Part shown: piece by piece, positions 34,320-42,534 of the stretch | Numbering within the stretch: position 1 is the stretch's first letter | Layout: each line of letters begins with the position of its first letter | NCBI GenBank assembly: GCA_963794995.1 | Contig: CAWCFV010000002.1 | Location: 3,410,001-3,474,000 of the forward strand | DNA: 64,000 nt | Direction: 5' to 3' | From: CAWCFV01 sp963794995 | GTDB lineage: Bacteria; Actinomycetota; Actinomycetes; JACCUZ01 | Program-made: the position numbers and the translations under genes | The notes under the pieces: model-generated | The model's input: the letters and a program-made list of their open reading frames with translations, nothing else | Database searches by the model: none | What the model was told of the DNA's origin: nothing

Positions 34320-35582
34320 TCAGACGGGCCGCAGGGTCGCGGTGAAGACCGCCCTCCCGTCGGCGGCCGAGCGGCGGGCGACCACCAGCACCACGTCGAC
34401 CTCGGTGCCGTCGCGCCGCAGCGCGGGCACCTGCACCTCGGAGTCGAGGATCGAGCTGTCGCCGGTGAGCAGGTGCCGGGTGAAGCCGGCGATGTGCGCC
34501 TCGCGCAGCCGCACCGGGACGATCTCCACGATCCGGCGGCCGAGCAGGTCCTCGTCCCAGCCGAGCAGGGCGAGGGCACTCGGGCTGGCGGCCAGGATCC
34601 GGTTGACGTCGTCGGCCGCGACGACCGCCGCGGTGGCGGACCGTACCGGGCCCAGGTCCCAGTCCGGGAGCGGCCGGTCGGGTGGCGGCAGGTCGCTCGG
34701 CAGCCCGGGCCACGGCGTGGGTGCGCCGCCCCGGCTCTGATGACGGACCTCGTCGCAGATCCAGCGGCGCAGCAGCCGGATCTCGGGCTGGGTCGCGGGG
34801 GTGAGGGTCTGGCCGTCCTCGGCGCGGGTCATGACCTCGTCGATCAGGTGGTCCAGGGCGTCGAACCCCACCACCTCCGGTGGCGTGACCGGGACGGTGA
34901 CGTCCTGGGACGGGGCCGGGGGAGACGCCACCGCGAGCGGGCCGAAGGCGTCGGCCACGAGGGCGAAGGCGTCGTGCGCGTCCCCCTCGGGCTCGTGCCC
35001 GGGCCGGGCGTCCTCCCACCGGGCCAGCACGTGCTCGCGCAGCAGCGCGTCGATGTGCTGGCGCCAGGCGAGGGCGAGCGCGACGGGGACACCGAGCAGC
35101 CGGATCTCCGCGGGGTGGCCGGCGCTGCTCCCACCGGTCTCGCCGCCGGTCTCGTCGCCGGTCTCGTCGCTCCGGGACGCCGCCGGCGCGACCGGTACCG
35201 GCGCCTCGGTGCCGATCTCGAACCACACCGTCTTCCCGGCGCCGTCGGCGTCGGTGCCGTAGCGGTGCGAGAGCAGGGTGACCAGCTCGAGCCCGCGCCC
35301 GGTGGTCGCCCCCCGCCCGTAGTGCCGGGCGCTGGGCCGGTGCGGGCTCTGGTCGCGGACCGAGACGTGCAGGCCGGTGGGTCCGGCCATGACCAGCAGG
35401 TGGATCTCCGTGCGCGCGTGCACCACGGCGTTGGTCACCAGCTCGCTGACGAGCAGCTCGGCGGTCTCGACGAGGTCGACCCGCCCGGCGTCGTGCAGGG
35501 CCGCCGCGACCAGCCGGCGGGCCCGGCGGGCACTCTCGGGGCGGGGCGAGAGATGCACCCGACGCTCGACCACCGTCCGCAC
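34320..35582 (-). CDS. HATPase (RsbW-like) - PAS domain regulatory protein
   Basis: A 420-residue protein. Residues about 1-135 form a GHKL ATPase of the anti-sigma type (ELLVSELVTNAVVHARTEIH, GRGLELVTLLSHRYG, KTVWFEIG). The middle (about 165-300) is helical and unrecognised. The end (about 315-420) is a PAS domain (DDVNRILAASPSALALLGWD, VPVRLREAHIAGFTRHLLTG, GRAVFTATLRPV). Kinase and sensor are in reverse order compared with usual two-component sensors, and there is no receiver or His box. GTG 35582 is chosen since GGAGG lies 7 nt upstream; ATG 35621 is less likely. Confidence 0.8.
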   Translation of the reverse strand: MRTVVERRVHLSPRPESARRARRLVAAALHDAGRVDLVETAELLVSELVTNAVVHARTEIHLLVMAGPTGLHVSVRDQSPHRPSARHYGRGATTGRGLELVTLLSHRYGTDADGAGKTVWFEIGTEAPVPVAPAASRSDETGDETGGETGGSSAGHPAEIRLLGVPVALALAWRQHIDALLREHVLARWEDARPGHEPEGDAHDAFALVADAFGPLAVASPPAPSQDVTVPVTPPEVVGFDALDHLIDEVMTRAEDGQTLTPATQPEIRLLRRWICDEVRHQSRGGAPTPWPGLPSDLPPPDRPLPDWDLGPVRSATAAVVAADDVNRILAASPSALALLGWDEDLLGRRIVEIVPVRLREAHIAGFTRHLLTGDSSILDSEVQVPALRRDGTEVDVVLVVARRSAADGRAVFTATLRPV

Positions 35583-35677
35583 CGCCCCACCTCCCGCCGC
35601 GCATCCCCGACGGCGGTTCATCGTGGCACGCCGGGCGTCGTCGCGGCGGTGCGGCACGCGGATGGCAGGATCGCGGT

Positions 35678-36310
35678 GTGGACGAGCGCTACCGCCCGCG
35701 TCGACCTGCCCTGCTGGGCAAGGTCGCGCTGGAGACGTTCGGCGGAGCGCCCGACCCCGCCGCCCTGGCGGAGGCGGCGCACGCCACCGCCGGGCTGCTC
35801 GTGGAGTCCGGCCGGGCCACCGACGACGCGCAGGCGCGGGCCCGGCTGGTGGCGCTGGTCGACGAGGTGGGGCTGGACACGGTGGCCGACCTGTGGGCCG
35901 GACGGCCGGCGCGGTCGCTGCCCGGCGCGCTGTGGCGGCTGTACGTGCTGCGTGAGTGGGTCCGCCGGGACTCCGTCGGCGCGGCCCACGACTTCGCCCT
36001 CGGCCGGGTGGCCGCCCCGGTCGCGCACGTCGTGGCCGGAGCCGCGGAGCCGCCGACACCGGAGGCCCTGCGCGCGCTGCTCGACGCCGTGCTGCACGGC
36101 GTGTTCGCCGGTGACCTCGCGATCGCGCTGGAGCGGGCCGGCGCGTTCGCGCGGGTCGTGGTCGCCGGCCGGGTGCACCGCGCCGACGACGTGGAGCAGG
36201 CCGACCCCTCCGGGGCCGACGCGCTCACCCGGTCGTCCTCGGCCTTGCTGCGGACGGCCGAGGACCTCGAGGCCGCCGCGCACCTCTGGCGCTCCGACGA
36301 GCTGGTCTGA
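35678..36310 (+). CDS. conserved actinobacterial protein of unknown function
   Basis: A 210-residue, mostly alpha-helical protein beginning DERYRPRRPALLGKVALETF. Two helical halves are separated near residue 110. It resembles a widespread actinobacterial family with no assigned role; I see no catalytic motif, signal peptide or membrane span. GTG start with AGGA upstream. Divergent from the HATPase-PAS gene (95-bp gap) and convergent with the PAC2 gene. Confidence 0.72.
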   Translation: MDERYRPRRPALLGKVALETFGGAPDPAALAEAAHATAGLLVESGRATDDAQARARLVALVDEVGLDTVADLWAGRPARSLPGALWRLYVLREWVRRDSVGAAHDFALGRVAAPVAHVVAGAAEPPTPEALRALLDAVLHGVFAGDLAIALERAGAFARVVVAGRVHRADDVEQADPSGADALTRSSSALLRTAEDLEAAAHLWRSDELV

Positions 36311-36334
36311 CCCTCCTCGCTGCCCTCCGGCGAC

Positions 36335-36480
36335 TACACTGACGGTGGCCCTCCGGGGCCGTCAGGGCGCCGGGTCGCGGTAGCCCCGGGTCCCACATGA
36401 AGCCGCTACGAGCGGCCACGCGCCGTGAGGCGCTCCCGACCCGGTGCCCTGCCATCTCACGCCCGCCGGCCCGCAGCCGG
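36335..36480 (+). other. intergenic region with promoter-like hexamer and several hairpins (possible small RNA or terminator)
   Basis: Between two convergent genes there is a TACACT hexamer (36335-36340) followed by GGCCC-TCCG-GGGCC (36347-36360), flanking GACGG/GTCA pairing, GTAGC pairing with GCTAC further on, and GCGCC-GTGA-GGCGC with a GNRA-type loop near 36424-36437. Stable tetraloops in series suggest a structured transcript on the + strand. A bidirectional terminator for the two flanking genes is the simpler reading. No matching known RNA family is recognised. Confidence 0.3.
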
Positions 36481-36481
36481 C

Positions 36482-37486
36482 TCAGGCCTCCGGCTGGTCG
36501 CCCTTGGCGTTGTCCGCGAGGAAGCGCTCCAGCTCGGCCCCCAGCTCGTCGGCGGTCGGGAAGCCGCCACGCCCGGCCAGCAGGTCGCCGCCCGAGCCGG
36601 ACTGCGAGCGGGTCGCGAGGAAGGCGTCGTACTGCTGCTCGAGCGCGGTGACGACACCGGCCACCTCCGGCGAGGCCGCCACCTGCTCGTCCAGCTCGGA
36701 GCGCGTCGCCTCCGCCGCGGTGTGCAGGGCGGTCGTCGGCAGGGCCAGCTCGGTCACGGCGGCCACGTTGTCCAGCAGGGCGGCGGCGGCCGCGGGGTAC
36801 TCGGCCTGGGCGAGGTAGTGCGGCACGTGCACCGCGAAGCCCATCGCGTCGTGGCCCGCCTGTCCCAGGCGGTACTCCAGCAGGTTGAGGACGCTGCCCG
36901 GGACCTGGACCGTGCCGATCCAGGGCTCGCGTCCCGCGACGAGCTCGGTCCGGGTCGCGTGGGCGGTGACCGTGGTCGGACGGGTGTGCGGGACGCCCAT
37001 CGGGATGCCGTGCACGCCCACGGTCAGCCGGACCCCGAGGTCCTCGACGAGACCGCGGACGGCGGCGATGAACCGCTCCCACTGGACGTCCGGCTCGGCG
37101 CCGGCGAGCAGCAGGAACCGGGTGGCCCCGTCGCTGAGCTCGTGCAGCACGAGGCTCGGCTCGTCGTAGGAGACCCAGTGGTCGGACTCGAAGATCATCG
37201 GTGGCCGGCGCGACCGGTAGTCCAGCAGCGTGTCGACGTCGAAGGTGGCCACCGGCCGGTGGTCGAAGGTCTCGAGCAGGTGCTCGGCCGCGAGGCGCCC
37301 CGCCTGGCCGGCGTCGACGAACCCGGTGAGGGTGTGCAGCAGCACCGGACCGGCCTCGGTGCCTCCGGTGCCACCACTGCTGCCGACACTGCCGACGTCG
37401 ACGCCTTCGTCGTCTCCGGCGTCGTCTCCGGCGCCTGGACGGGCGCCGGTCGGCTGCCGCGTGTAGAGGTCGCGAGGCTCGAGCAT
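36482..37486 (-). CDS. PAC2-family protein
   Basis: A 334-residue protein with the PAC2 (proteasome assembly chaperone 2-like) fold: LLHTLTGFVDAGQAGRLAAE, LLDYRSRRPPMIFESDHW, LSDGATRFLLLAGAEPDVQW, LGVRLTVGVHGIPMGVPHTR and GFAVHVPHYLAQAEYPAAAA. Actinobacteria with proteasomes often carry one or two copies; the molecular role is unsettled. The first ~45 residues are an acidic Gly/Asp-rich extension. Acidic Glu-rich end (ELERFLADNAKGDQPEA). ATG at 37486. Confidence 0.87.
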   Translation of the reverse strand: MLEPRDLYTRQPTGARPGAGDDAGDDEGVDVGSVGSSGGTGGTEAGPVLLHTLTGFVDAGQAGRLAAEHLLETFDHRPVATFDVDTLLDYRSRRPPMIFESDHWVSYDEPSLVLHELSDGATRFLLLAGAEPDVQWERFIAAVRGLVEDLGVRLTVGVHGIPMGVPHTRPTTVTAHATRTELVAGREPWIGTVQVPGSVLNLLEYRLGQAGHDAMGFAVHVPHYLAQAEYPAAAAALLDNVAAVTELALPTTALHTAAEATRSELDEQVAASPEVAGVVTALEQQYDAFLATRSQSGSGGDLLAGRGGFPTADELGAELERFLADNAKGDQPEA

Positions 37487-37570
37487 GCCCCCGATCCTCG
37501 CACCGGAGCGCGTCCCCGCCCGGCACCCCCGCCCCCGGTGGACAGCGGGGCGGCCCACCCGGGCAGCAAA

Positions 37571-37601
37571 AGGCCCCTCGAACTCATGCTTCGAGGGGCC
37601 T
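37571..37601 (-). terminator. intrinsic terminator hairpin
   Basis: AGGCCCCTCGA and TCGAGGGGCCT form an 11-bp perfect stem with a 9-nt loop. Read on the - strand it is followed directly by TTTT (complement of 37567-37570), the layout of an intrinsic terminator. It would stop transcription coming from the HtrA-like gene before the PAC2 gene, whose start is 85 bp further on. Confidence 0.7.
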
Positions 37602-37682
37602 GCCCCCAGTTGTAGGGCATCGTCCCCCGGTCGCCCGGTTCCGACACGCGCGGCCGGCCCCCCAACCCGAGCCCCCGCTTCG

Positions 37683-37741
37683 TCGAGTGGCGCGAGTCGG
37701 CTGGCCGGGAGTCCCGGCCGCCGCCGACTCGCGCCACTCGA
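37683..37741. repeat. 59-nt near-perfect palindrome (long hairpin) after the HtrA-like gene
   Basis: TCGAGTGGCGCGAGTCGGC (37683-37701) and its exact reverse complement (37723-37741) form 19-bp arms. Inside, GGCCGGGA and TCCCGGCC (37703-37710, 37712-37719) add 8 bp around a single G. The structure begins 16 bp beyond the protease stop codon on the - strand. It has no T-tract, so it may be a processing or stability hairpin, a bidirectional terminator, or a copy of a dispersed repeat family. Confidence 0.65.
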
Positions 37742-37757
37742 GGAGAAGCGGCGGCGG

Positions 37758-39059
37758 CTAGGAGGTGGTGGCGTCGCTGCCGAGCGTCGTCGTCACGGTG
37801 TCGGTGCTCCCGGACCGCAGGTAGGTGAGGACGACCTCGTCGCCGGGCTGGTGCGACCGGATCGCGGCGATCAGGGCGTCGGCGCTGTCGACCGGCCGGT
37901 CGCCGACCTTGGTCAGGACGTCGCCGGCCCGGATGCCGGCCGCCTCCGCCGCGCCGCCGGAGGTGACCTGGCCGACCTGGGCGCCGGTGCTGAACCCGGA
38001 GCCGGCCGCGGAGTCCCCGACGCTCACGCCGAGCTGGGCGTGGGTCGCCGAGCCCTTCTCGACCAGCTGGGTGGCGATCCGCCGGGCCTGGTCGATCGGG
38101 ATCGAGAAGCCGAGCCCGATGGAGCCGGTCTGCGCGCCGCTGCTCGCGCCGAGGGTCGCGATCGCGCTGTTGATGCCCACGACCTCACCGTCGAGGTTGA
38201 CCAGCGGCCCACCTGAGTTGCCCGGGTTGATCGCCGCGTCGGTCTGGATGGCGTCGATCACGGTGCTCACCCGCTCGGTGCCGGTGCTGTCCCCGGTACG
38301 GACCGGCCGGTCCAGCGCGCTGACGATGCCGCTGGTCACCGTGCCCTGGAGCCCGAGCGGCGAGCCGATGGCGATCACTGCCTGGCCGGGGTCGAGGTCG
38401 GCGGAGCTGCCCAGCGTCGCCTTGCGCAGCCCCGACACCCCGGTGGCCTGGATCACGGCGAGGTCGGTGACGGGGTCGCGGCCCACCAGGGTGGCGGGAG
38501 CGCTGGTGCCGTCGTTCATCGTGACGGTGATCTGCCCGGCCCCGTCGGCGGCGGCCGCGACCACGTGGTTGTTGGTGAGGACCAGGCCGTCGGAGGACAG
38601 GACGACGCCGGTGCCCTCGCCGCCGCCCCGCGCGGTGCTGACCTGGATGGACACGACGCTCGGCAGCACCTGACCGGCGACCGCCTCGACGGACCCGGCG
38701 GCGGCCGCCGTGTCGTTCGCGTCGCCGCCGGTGTCCTGCAGCGAGGTGGCCGGGCCGGCCGAGGTCGTGGCGGGGTCGTCGGCCAGGGCACCGGTCAGGA
38801 CCGCACCGGTGCCCCCGCCGACCAGGCCCGCGGCGAGCGCCACCGCGGCGAGGAGCGCGACGCCCCGGCGGGGCCGGCCGTCCGTCGCGGGACCGCCGGC
38901 CGGGGGCGTGCCGCCGGGCGGCTCCTGGTGCGGGTCGGGGGCCCGCCACGGGTCCTGTGCGCCGTAGCCGGCGGCGAGGTCGGGCACCGGGGCGGTCACC
39001 GCGTCCGGGTGGCTGGGGTACGGGCCGGCGGGCGGCAGGGTGCGGGTCTGGTCGCTCAT
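37758..39059 (-). CDS. membrane-anchored S1C serine protease with PDZ domain (HtrA/DegP-like)
   Basis: A 433-residue protein. A Pro/Gly-rich cytoplasmic N-terminus (about 1-65) precedes one TM segment (VALLAAVALAAGLVGGGTGA). The protease domain has the catalytic His in VLTNNHVVAA, Asp in VGRDPVTDLAVIQ and Ser in INPGNSGGPLVNLDGEVVG. A PDZ domain (about 340-430: GIRAGDVLTKVGDRPVDSAD) ends the protein. Such proteases degrade or refold misfolded envelope proteins. Divergent from the LacI regulator with a 198-bp gap. Confidence 0.93.
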   Translation of the reverse strand: MSDQTRTLPPAGPYPSHPDAVTAPVPDLAAGYGAQDPWRAPDPHQEPPGGTPPAGGPATDGRPRRGVALLAAVALAAGLVGGGTGAVLTGALADDPATTSAGPATSLQDTGGDANDTAAAAGSVEAVAGQVLPSVVSIQVSTARGGGEGTGVVLSSDGLVLTNNHVVAAAADGAGQITVTMNDGTSAPATLVGRDPVTDLAVIQATGVSGLRKATLGSSADLDPGQAVIAIGSPLGLQGTVTSGIVSALDRPVRTGDSTGTERVSTVIDAIQTDAAINPGNSGGPLVNLDGEVVGINSAIATLGASSGAQTGSIGLGFSIPIDQARRIATQLVEKGSATHAQLGVSVGDSAAGSGFSTGAQVGQVTSGGAAEAAGIRAGDVLTKVGDRPVDSADALIAAIRSHQPGDEVVLTYLRSGSTDTVTTTLGSDATTS

Positions 39060-39257
39060 GACCACGATCCTGCGCAGCCGGCCTGGGAGAACCCTGTGAG
39101 CCACCTCGGGGTCCGCCGTGAGCCTCCGGCCGAGGCCGTTCCGCCGGCCCGGCGGTGTGTCGTGGGTCACATCCCGGGGTAGGAAATGGCCCGGACACCT
39201 CGAAACCGGACTCACCCCTTCACATCCACGCGATTGTCTGAGAGCGTAGGGCGCATC

Positions 39258-40304
39258 GTGAAAGCGCTTACAGACCCTCCCACCCCGCCGCGAGCGGGGC
39301 GTGACGCGACGATCTACCAGGTCGCGCAGCGGGCCGGGGTGTCCATCGCCACCGTGTCCCGCGTGCTGCGCGGCACGACCCCGGTGTCCGAGGGCACCGC
39401 GGAGCGCGTCCGCGTCGCGGTCCAGGAGCTGCGCTTCACGCCCAGCCGGTCGGCCCGCGCCCTCGCCGAGGGCAGCCACGCCGCGAACGGCATCGTCTTC
39501 CCCGACCTGTCCGGTCCGTACTTCGCCGAGGTCGTCCTCGGGTACGAGGACGTCGCCGCCGAGCTGCGGCGCAGCGTCCTGATCCTGTCCACGCACGGCC
39601 GCGAGGCGGCCCGGGACATGGTGCTGGACCTGGCCGGCCGGGTCGACGCGCTGGCGGTCCTCGGCCGCACCGTCGGCGACGACGTGCTCGGCGAGCTGGT
39701 GGCCCGCGGCGTGCCCCTCGTGACCATGGCCCGCGAGCCGGTGCCGGGTGCGGACGCGGTGTCCGCCGAGAACACCCGCAGCGCCCGGGAGCTCGCCGGC
39801 CACCTCGCCGGCCACGGGTACGAGTCCTTCGCGTTCCTCGGTGACGCGGCCACCTCCGCCGACACCATGGCCCGCTGGGAGGGCTTCCGGCACGGCCTGC
39901 GCGCTGCGGGCGTCACGCCGCCGCGCCGCCCGGTGGCCTGCCCGTTCGACGAGCAGGCGGGCCACGACACCGCCGCCGCGCTGCTGCGACGCCGCCGGCC
40001 GCGGGCACTCGTGTGCGCCAACGACGAGATCGCGCTCGGCGCGGTGACGGCGGCCGAGGAGCTCGGCCTCGCCGTCCCCGGCGACGTCGCGGTCACCGGC
40101 TGGGACGACGTGATGGCCGCGCGCCACTCGCGTCCCGGCCTCACCACCGTGCGGCAGCCGATGCGGGAGCTGGGCTCCTGGGCGGCGCGCCAGCTGCACC
40201 GACGTCTCGCGGGGGACCAGACCGCACCACGGCACGAGGTGCTGCCCACGCAGCTCGTGCGACGTGCCAGCTGTGGGCACCACCCCAAGGAGGATCGGGA
40301 CTGA
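39258..40304 (+). CDS. LacI-family transcriptional regulator of a sugar-use operon
   Basis: A 348-residue repressor: HTH TIYQVAQRAGVSIATVSRVL with hinge helix SRSARALAEG, then a periplasmic-binding-protein-like effector domain (PRALVCANDEIALGAVTAAE, VAVTGWDDVMAARHSRPGLT, TVRQPMRELG). The GTG at 39258 is chosen because the reading from ATG 39186 has A/T-rich third positions and would put 41 extra residues before the HTH. A LacI-type operator covers the start codon, implying autoregulation. The stop overlaps the binding-protein ATG by 1 nt, so regulator and transporter are one operon. Confidence 0.9.
   Translation: MKALTDPPTPPRAGRDATIYQVAQRAGVSIATVSRVLRGTTPVSEGTAERVRVAVQELRFTPSRSARALAEGSHAANGIVFPDLSGPYFAEVVLGYEDVAAELRRSVLILSTHGREAARDMVLDLAGRVDALAVLGRTVGDDVLGELVARGVPLVTMAREPVPGADAVSAENTRSARELAGHLAGHGYESFAFLGDAATSADTMARWEGFRHGLRAAGVTPPRRPVACPFDEQAGHDTAAALLRRRRPRALVCANDEIALGAVTAAEELGLAVPGDVAVTGWDDVMAARHSRPGLTTVRQPMRELGSWAARQLHRRLAGDQTAPRHEVLPTQLVRRASCGHHPKEDRD
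39259..39272. promoter_or_regulatory. LacI-family operator on the regulator's start codon
   Basis: TGAAAGCGCTTACA is a near-perfect palindrome centred on the CG step typical of LacI/GalR operators (half-sites TGAAAGC and GCTTACA, one mismatch). It begins on the second base of the GTG start. Binding here would block transcription start or elongation of the whole sugar operon. Confidence 0.65.
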
Positions 40305-41587
40305 TGAGGACACCCTCGAGATCGGGCTTGCTCAGCGTGGCCACGGTGACGCTGCTTGCCGTCGGACTGACCGGCTGCGGACGTGACGAAGGCGGCACGA
40401 CCGCGGACACCGAGGCGAAGAAGGTCTCGTCGGGCAAGGCCTCCGGTGACATCACCGTGTGGGCGCTCGGCGCCGAGGGCGAGAAGCTCGGTGAGATCGC
40501 CGCGGACTTCGAGGCGGAGAACCCGAAGGCCAAGGTCAAGGTGACCGTCATCCCGTTCGACGCGGCCCACGACAAGATCGCCACGGCGATCGCGGGGGCC
40601 CAGACGCCGGACGTGAGCCTCGTCGGGACCACCTGGCTGCCCGAGTTCGCTGCGACAGGTGCACTGGACCCGACCCCCACCGACGTCATCGACAAGAGCG
40701 CGTTCTTCGAGGGCTCGTGGGGCACCACCGAGGTCGACGGCACGTCGATGGGTGTGCCCTGGTACACCGAGACCCGGCAGATCTACTACCGGACGGACCT
40801 CGCGGAGAAGGCCGGCGTCACGCCCGAGGCCGGCTGGTCGTGGGACGACCTGAAGGCCTTCACCACGGCGATGCAGGAGAAGGCCGGCGCCAAGTACGGC
40901 ATCTCCCTCCAGCCGGGCGGTCAGGGGTCGTGGCAGACCATGGTCCCCTTCGCCTGGCAGAAGGGCGCCGAGCTGGTCGACGGCGACCAGTTCACGTTCG
41001 ACACCACCCCGATGCAGGAGGGGCTCGACTACTACGCCTCGTTCTTCGAGGAGAAGATCTCCCCCACCGACCTGGCGCCCGGAGCGCTCGAGAGCGGCTT
41101 CATCGACGGCTCGATCGGCTCCTTCGTGTCCGGCCCGTGGCACATGGGGATCCTGCGCGACCAGGGCGGCGAGGAGTTCAACGACAAGTGGGGCGTCGCG
41201 CCGATGCCCACCGAGGACGCCGGTACGTCGTTCACCGGTGGCGGCGACCTCGTCGTCTTCAAGGACGCCGAGAACCGGGACACCGCCTGGAAGTTCGTCG
41301 ACTTCCTGACCCAGGACGCGCAGCAGCAGAAGCTGTACGAGCTGGTCGGCAGCCTGCCCGCCGTCCAGAGCACGTGGGAGTCCGGCGTGCTGTCGACCGA
41401 CCCGCTGCTGAAGTCCTTCGGCGACCAGCTGCAGGACGCCAAGTCGGCGCCGGCCGTCGCGACCTGGGAGCAGGTCGCTGCACCGCTCGACGACGCCATC
41501 GAGCAGGTCGTGCTGGGCAAGAGCGACGCGAAGACCGCGCTCGCCAATGCCGAGACCAAGGCCAACGGCATCGGCTTCGGCAGCTGA
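40304..41587 (+). CDS. carbohydrate ABC transporter substrate-binding lipoprotein
   Basis: A 427-residue family-1 solute-binding protein. The lipobox VGLTGCGRD puts the mature N-terminal Cys near residue 24. The fold signatures are SGDITVWALGAEGEKLGEIA, VSLVGTTWLPEFAATGAL, GVPWYTETRQIYYRTDLAEKA and FVSGPWHMGILRDQGGEEF. It delivers an oligosaccharide to the permeases encoded next. The ligand is unknown; the downstream hydrolases suggest a beta-glucan or beta-glycoside fragment. Confidence 0.92.
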   Translation: MRTPSRSGLLSVATVTLLAVGLTGCGRDEGGTTADTEAKKVSSGKASGDITVWALGAEGEKLGEIAADFEAENPKAKVKVTVIPFDAAHDKIATAIAGAQTPDVSLVGTTWLPEFAATGALDPTPTDVIDKSAFFEGSWGTTEVDGTSMGVPWYTETRQIYYRTDLAEKAGVTPEAGWSWDDLKAFTTAMQEKAGAKYGISLQPGGQGSWQTMVPFAWQKGAELVDGDQFTFDTTPMQEGLDYYASFFEEKISPTDLAPGALESGFIDGSIGSFVSGPWHMGILRDQGGEEFNDKWGVAPMPTEDAGTSFTGGGDLVVFKDAENRDTAWKFVDFLTQDAQQQKLYELVGSLPAVQSTWESGVLSTDPLLKSFGDQLQDAKSAPAVATWEQVAAPLDDAIEQVVLGKSDAKTALANAETKANGIGFGS

Positions 41588-41588
41588 C

Positions 41589-42527
41589 ATGACGACCGTG
41601 ACCGCGGCTCCGACCGCGGGCTCGTCCACCTCCCGCCGCCGCCCCGACCGGGGTCGGCGGCGGGAGGTGGCGGCGGGGTACCTGTTCTCGCTGCCCTTCC
41701 TGGCGGTGTTCCTGGTCTTCACGATCGGCCCGGTGGTCGCCTCGTTCCTGATGAGCTTCACCGACCTCCGGTCCGCGGACATCCGCAACCCCCTGGCGGT
41801 CGGCCTGGTGGGCCTGGACAACTACGCGAAGCTGCTCGCCGACGAGACGTTCCACAAGGCGGCGTTCAACACGGCGTACTTCGTCGTGATCGGGGTCCCG
41901 CTCACGATGGGGCTCGCCCTGGCCGTCGCGGTGGCCCTCGACACCGGCATCACCCGCTTCCGCACCCTCTTCCGGGTCGGCTACTACCTGCCGGTCGTCA
42001 CCAGCATCGTCGCCGTCGCAGTGGTGTGGCGGTTCCTGCTGCAGCCGGACAGCGGCATCGTGAACACGCTGCTGGGATACGTCGGCGTCGACGGCCCGTC
42101 CTGGCTGCGCAGCGAGACCTGGGCGATGCCCTCCCTGATCGCCATGTCGGCGTGGCGGAACATGGGCTCGCTGGTCATCATCTTCCTGGCCGGCCTGCAG
42201 GTCGTCCCCAAGGAGATGCACGAGGCGGCCGCGATCGACGGTGCGGGGGCGTTCGGCCGGTTCAGGCACATCACCCTGCCGATGATGAGGCCGACGCTGC
42301 TGTTCGGCGGCGTCATCACGATGATCGGGTACCTGCAGTTCTTCGAGGAGCCGTTCGTCATGACCAGGGGCGGGCCGCTGGACTCCACCCTGTCGACCGC
42401 CTACTACACCTACAACCAGTTCGGCTTCGGCAACTACAGCTACGCCGCCGCGATGGCCTACGTGCTGTTCGTCGTGATCGCCCTGGTGACCGCCGTGCAG
42501 TTCAAGCTCCTCGGGTCGAAGGACTGA
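41589..42527 (+). CDS. sugar ABC transporter permease (MalF/UgpA type)
   Basis: A 312-residue permease with six TM helices and the cytoplasmic EAA loop EAAAIDGAGAFGRFRHITLP, which contacts the ATPase. VGYYLPVVTSIVAVAVVWRF is the typical third helix region. The ATG starts 2 nt after the binding-protein stop codon. No ATPase gene is in the operon, so the transporter probably uses a shared ATPase of the MsiK type encoded elsewhere. Confidence 0.92.
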   Translation: MTTVTAAPTAGSSTSRRRPDRGRRREVAAGYLFSLPFLAVFLVFTIGPVVASFLMSFTDLRSADIRNPLAVGLVGLDNYAKLLADETFHKAAFNTAYFVVIGVPLTMGLALAVAVALDTGITRFRTLFRVGYYLPVVTSIVAVAVVWRFLLQPDSGIVNTLLGYVGVDGPSWLRSETWAMPSLIAMSAWRNMGSLVIIFLAGLQVVPKEMHEAAAIDGAGAFGRFRHITLPMMRPTLLFGGVITMIGYLQFFEEPFVMTRGGPLDSTLSTAYYTYNQFGFGNYSYAAAMAYVLFVVIALVTAVQFKLLGSKD

Positions 42528-42534
42528 TGCGGCG

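Noticed and set aside
36398..36651. 84-codon ORF on the + strand
   Set aside because: Most of it is antisense to the PAC2 gene and its codons lack the G/C third-position bias in the intergenic part.
39186..39257. ATG start 24 codons upstream for the LacI-family gene
   Set aside because: These codons have A/T-rich third positions and would place the HTH too far from the N-terminus; the operator also fits a later start.
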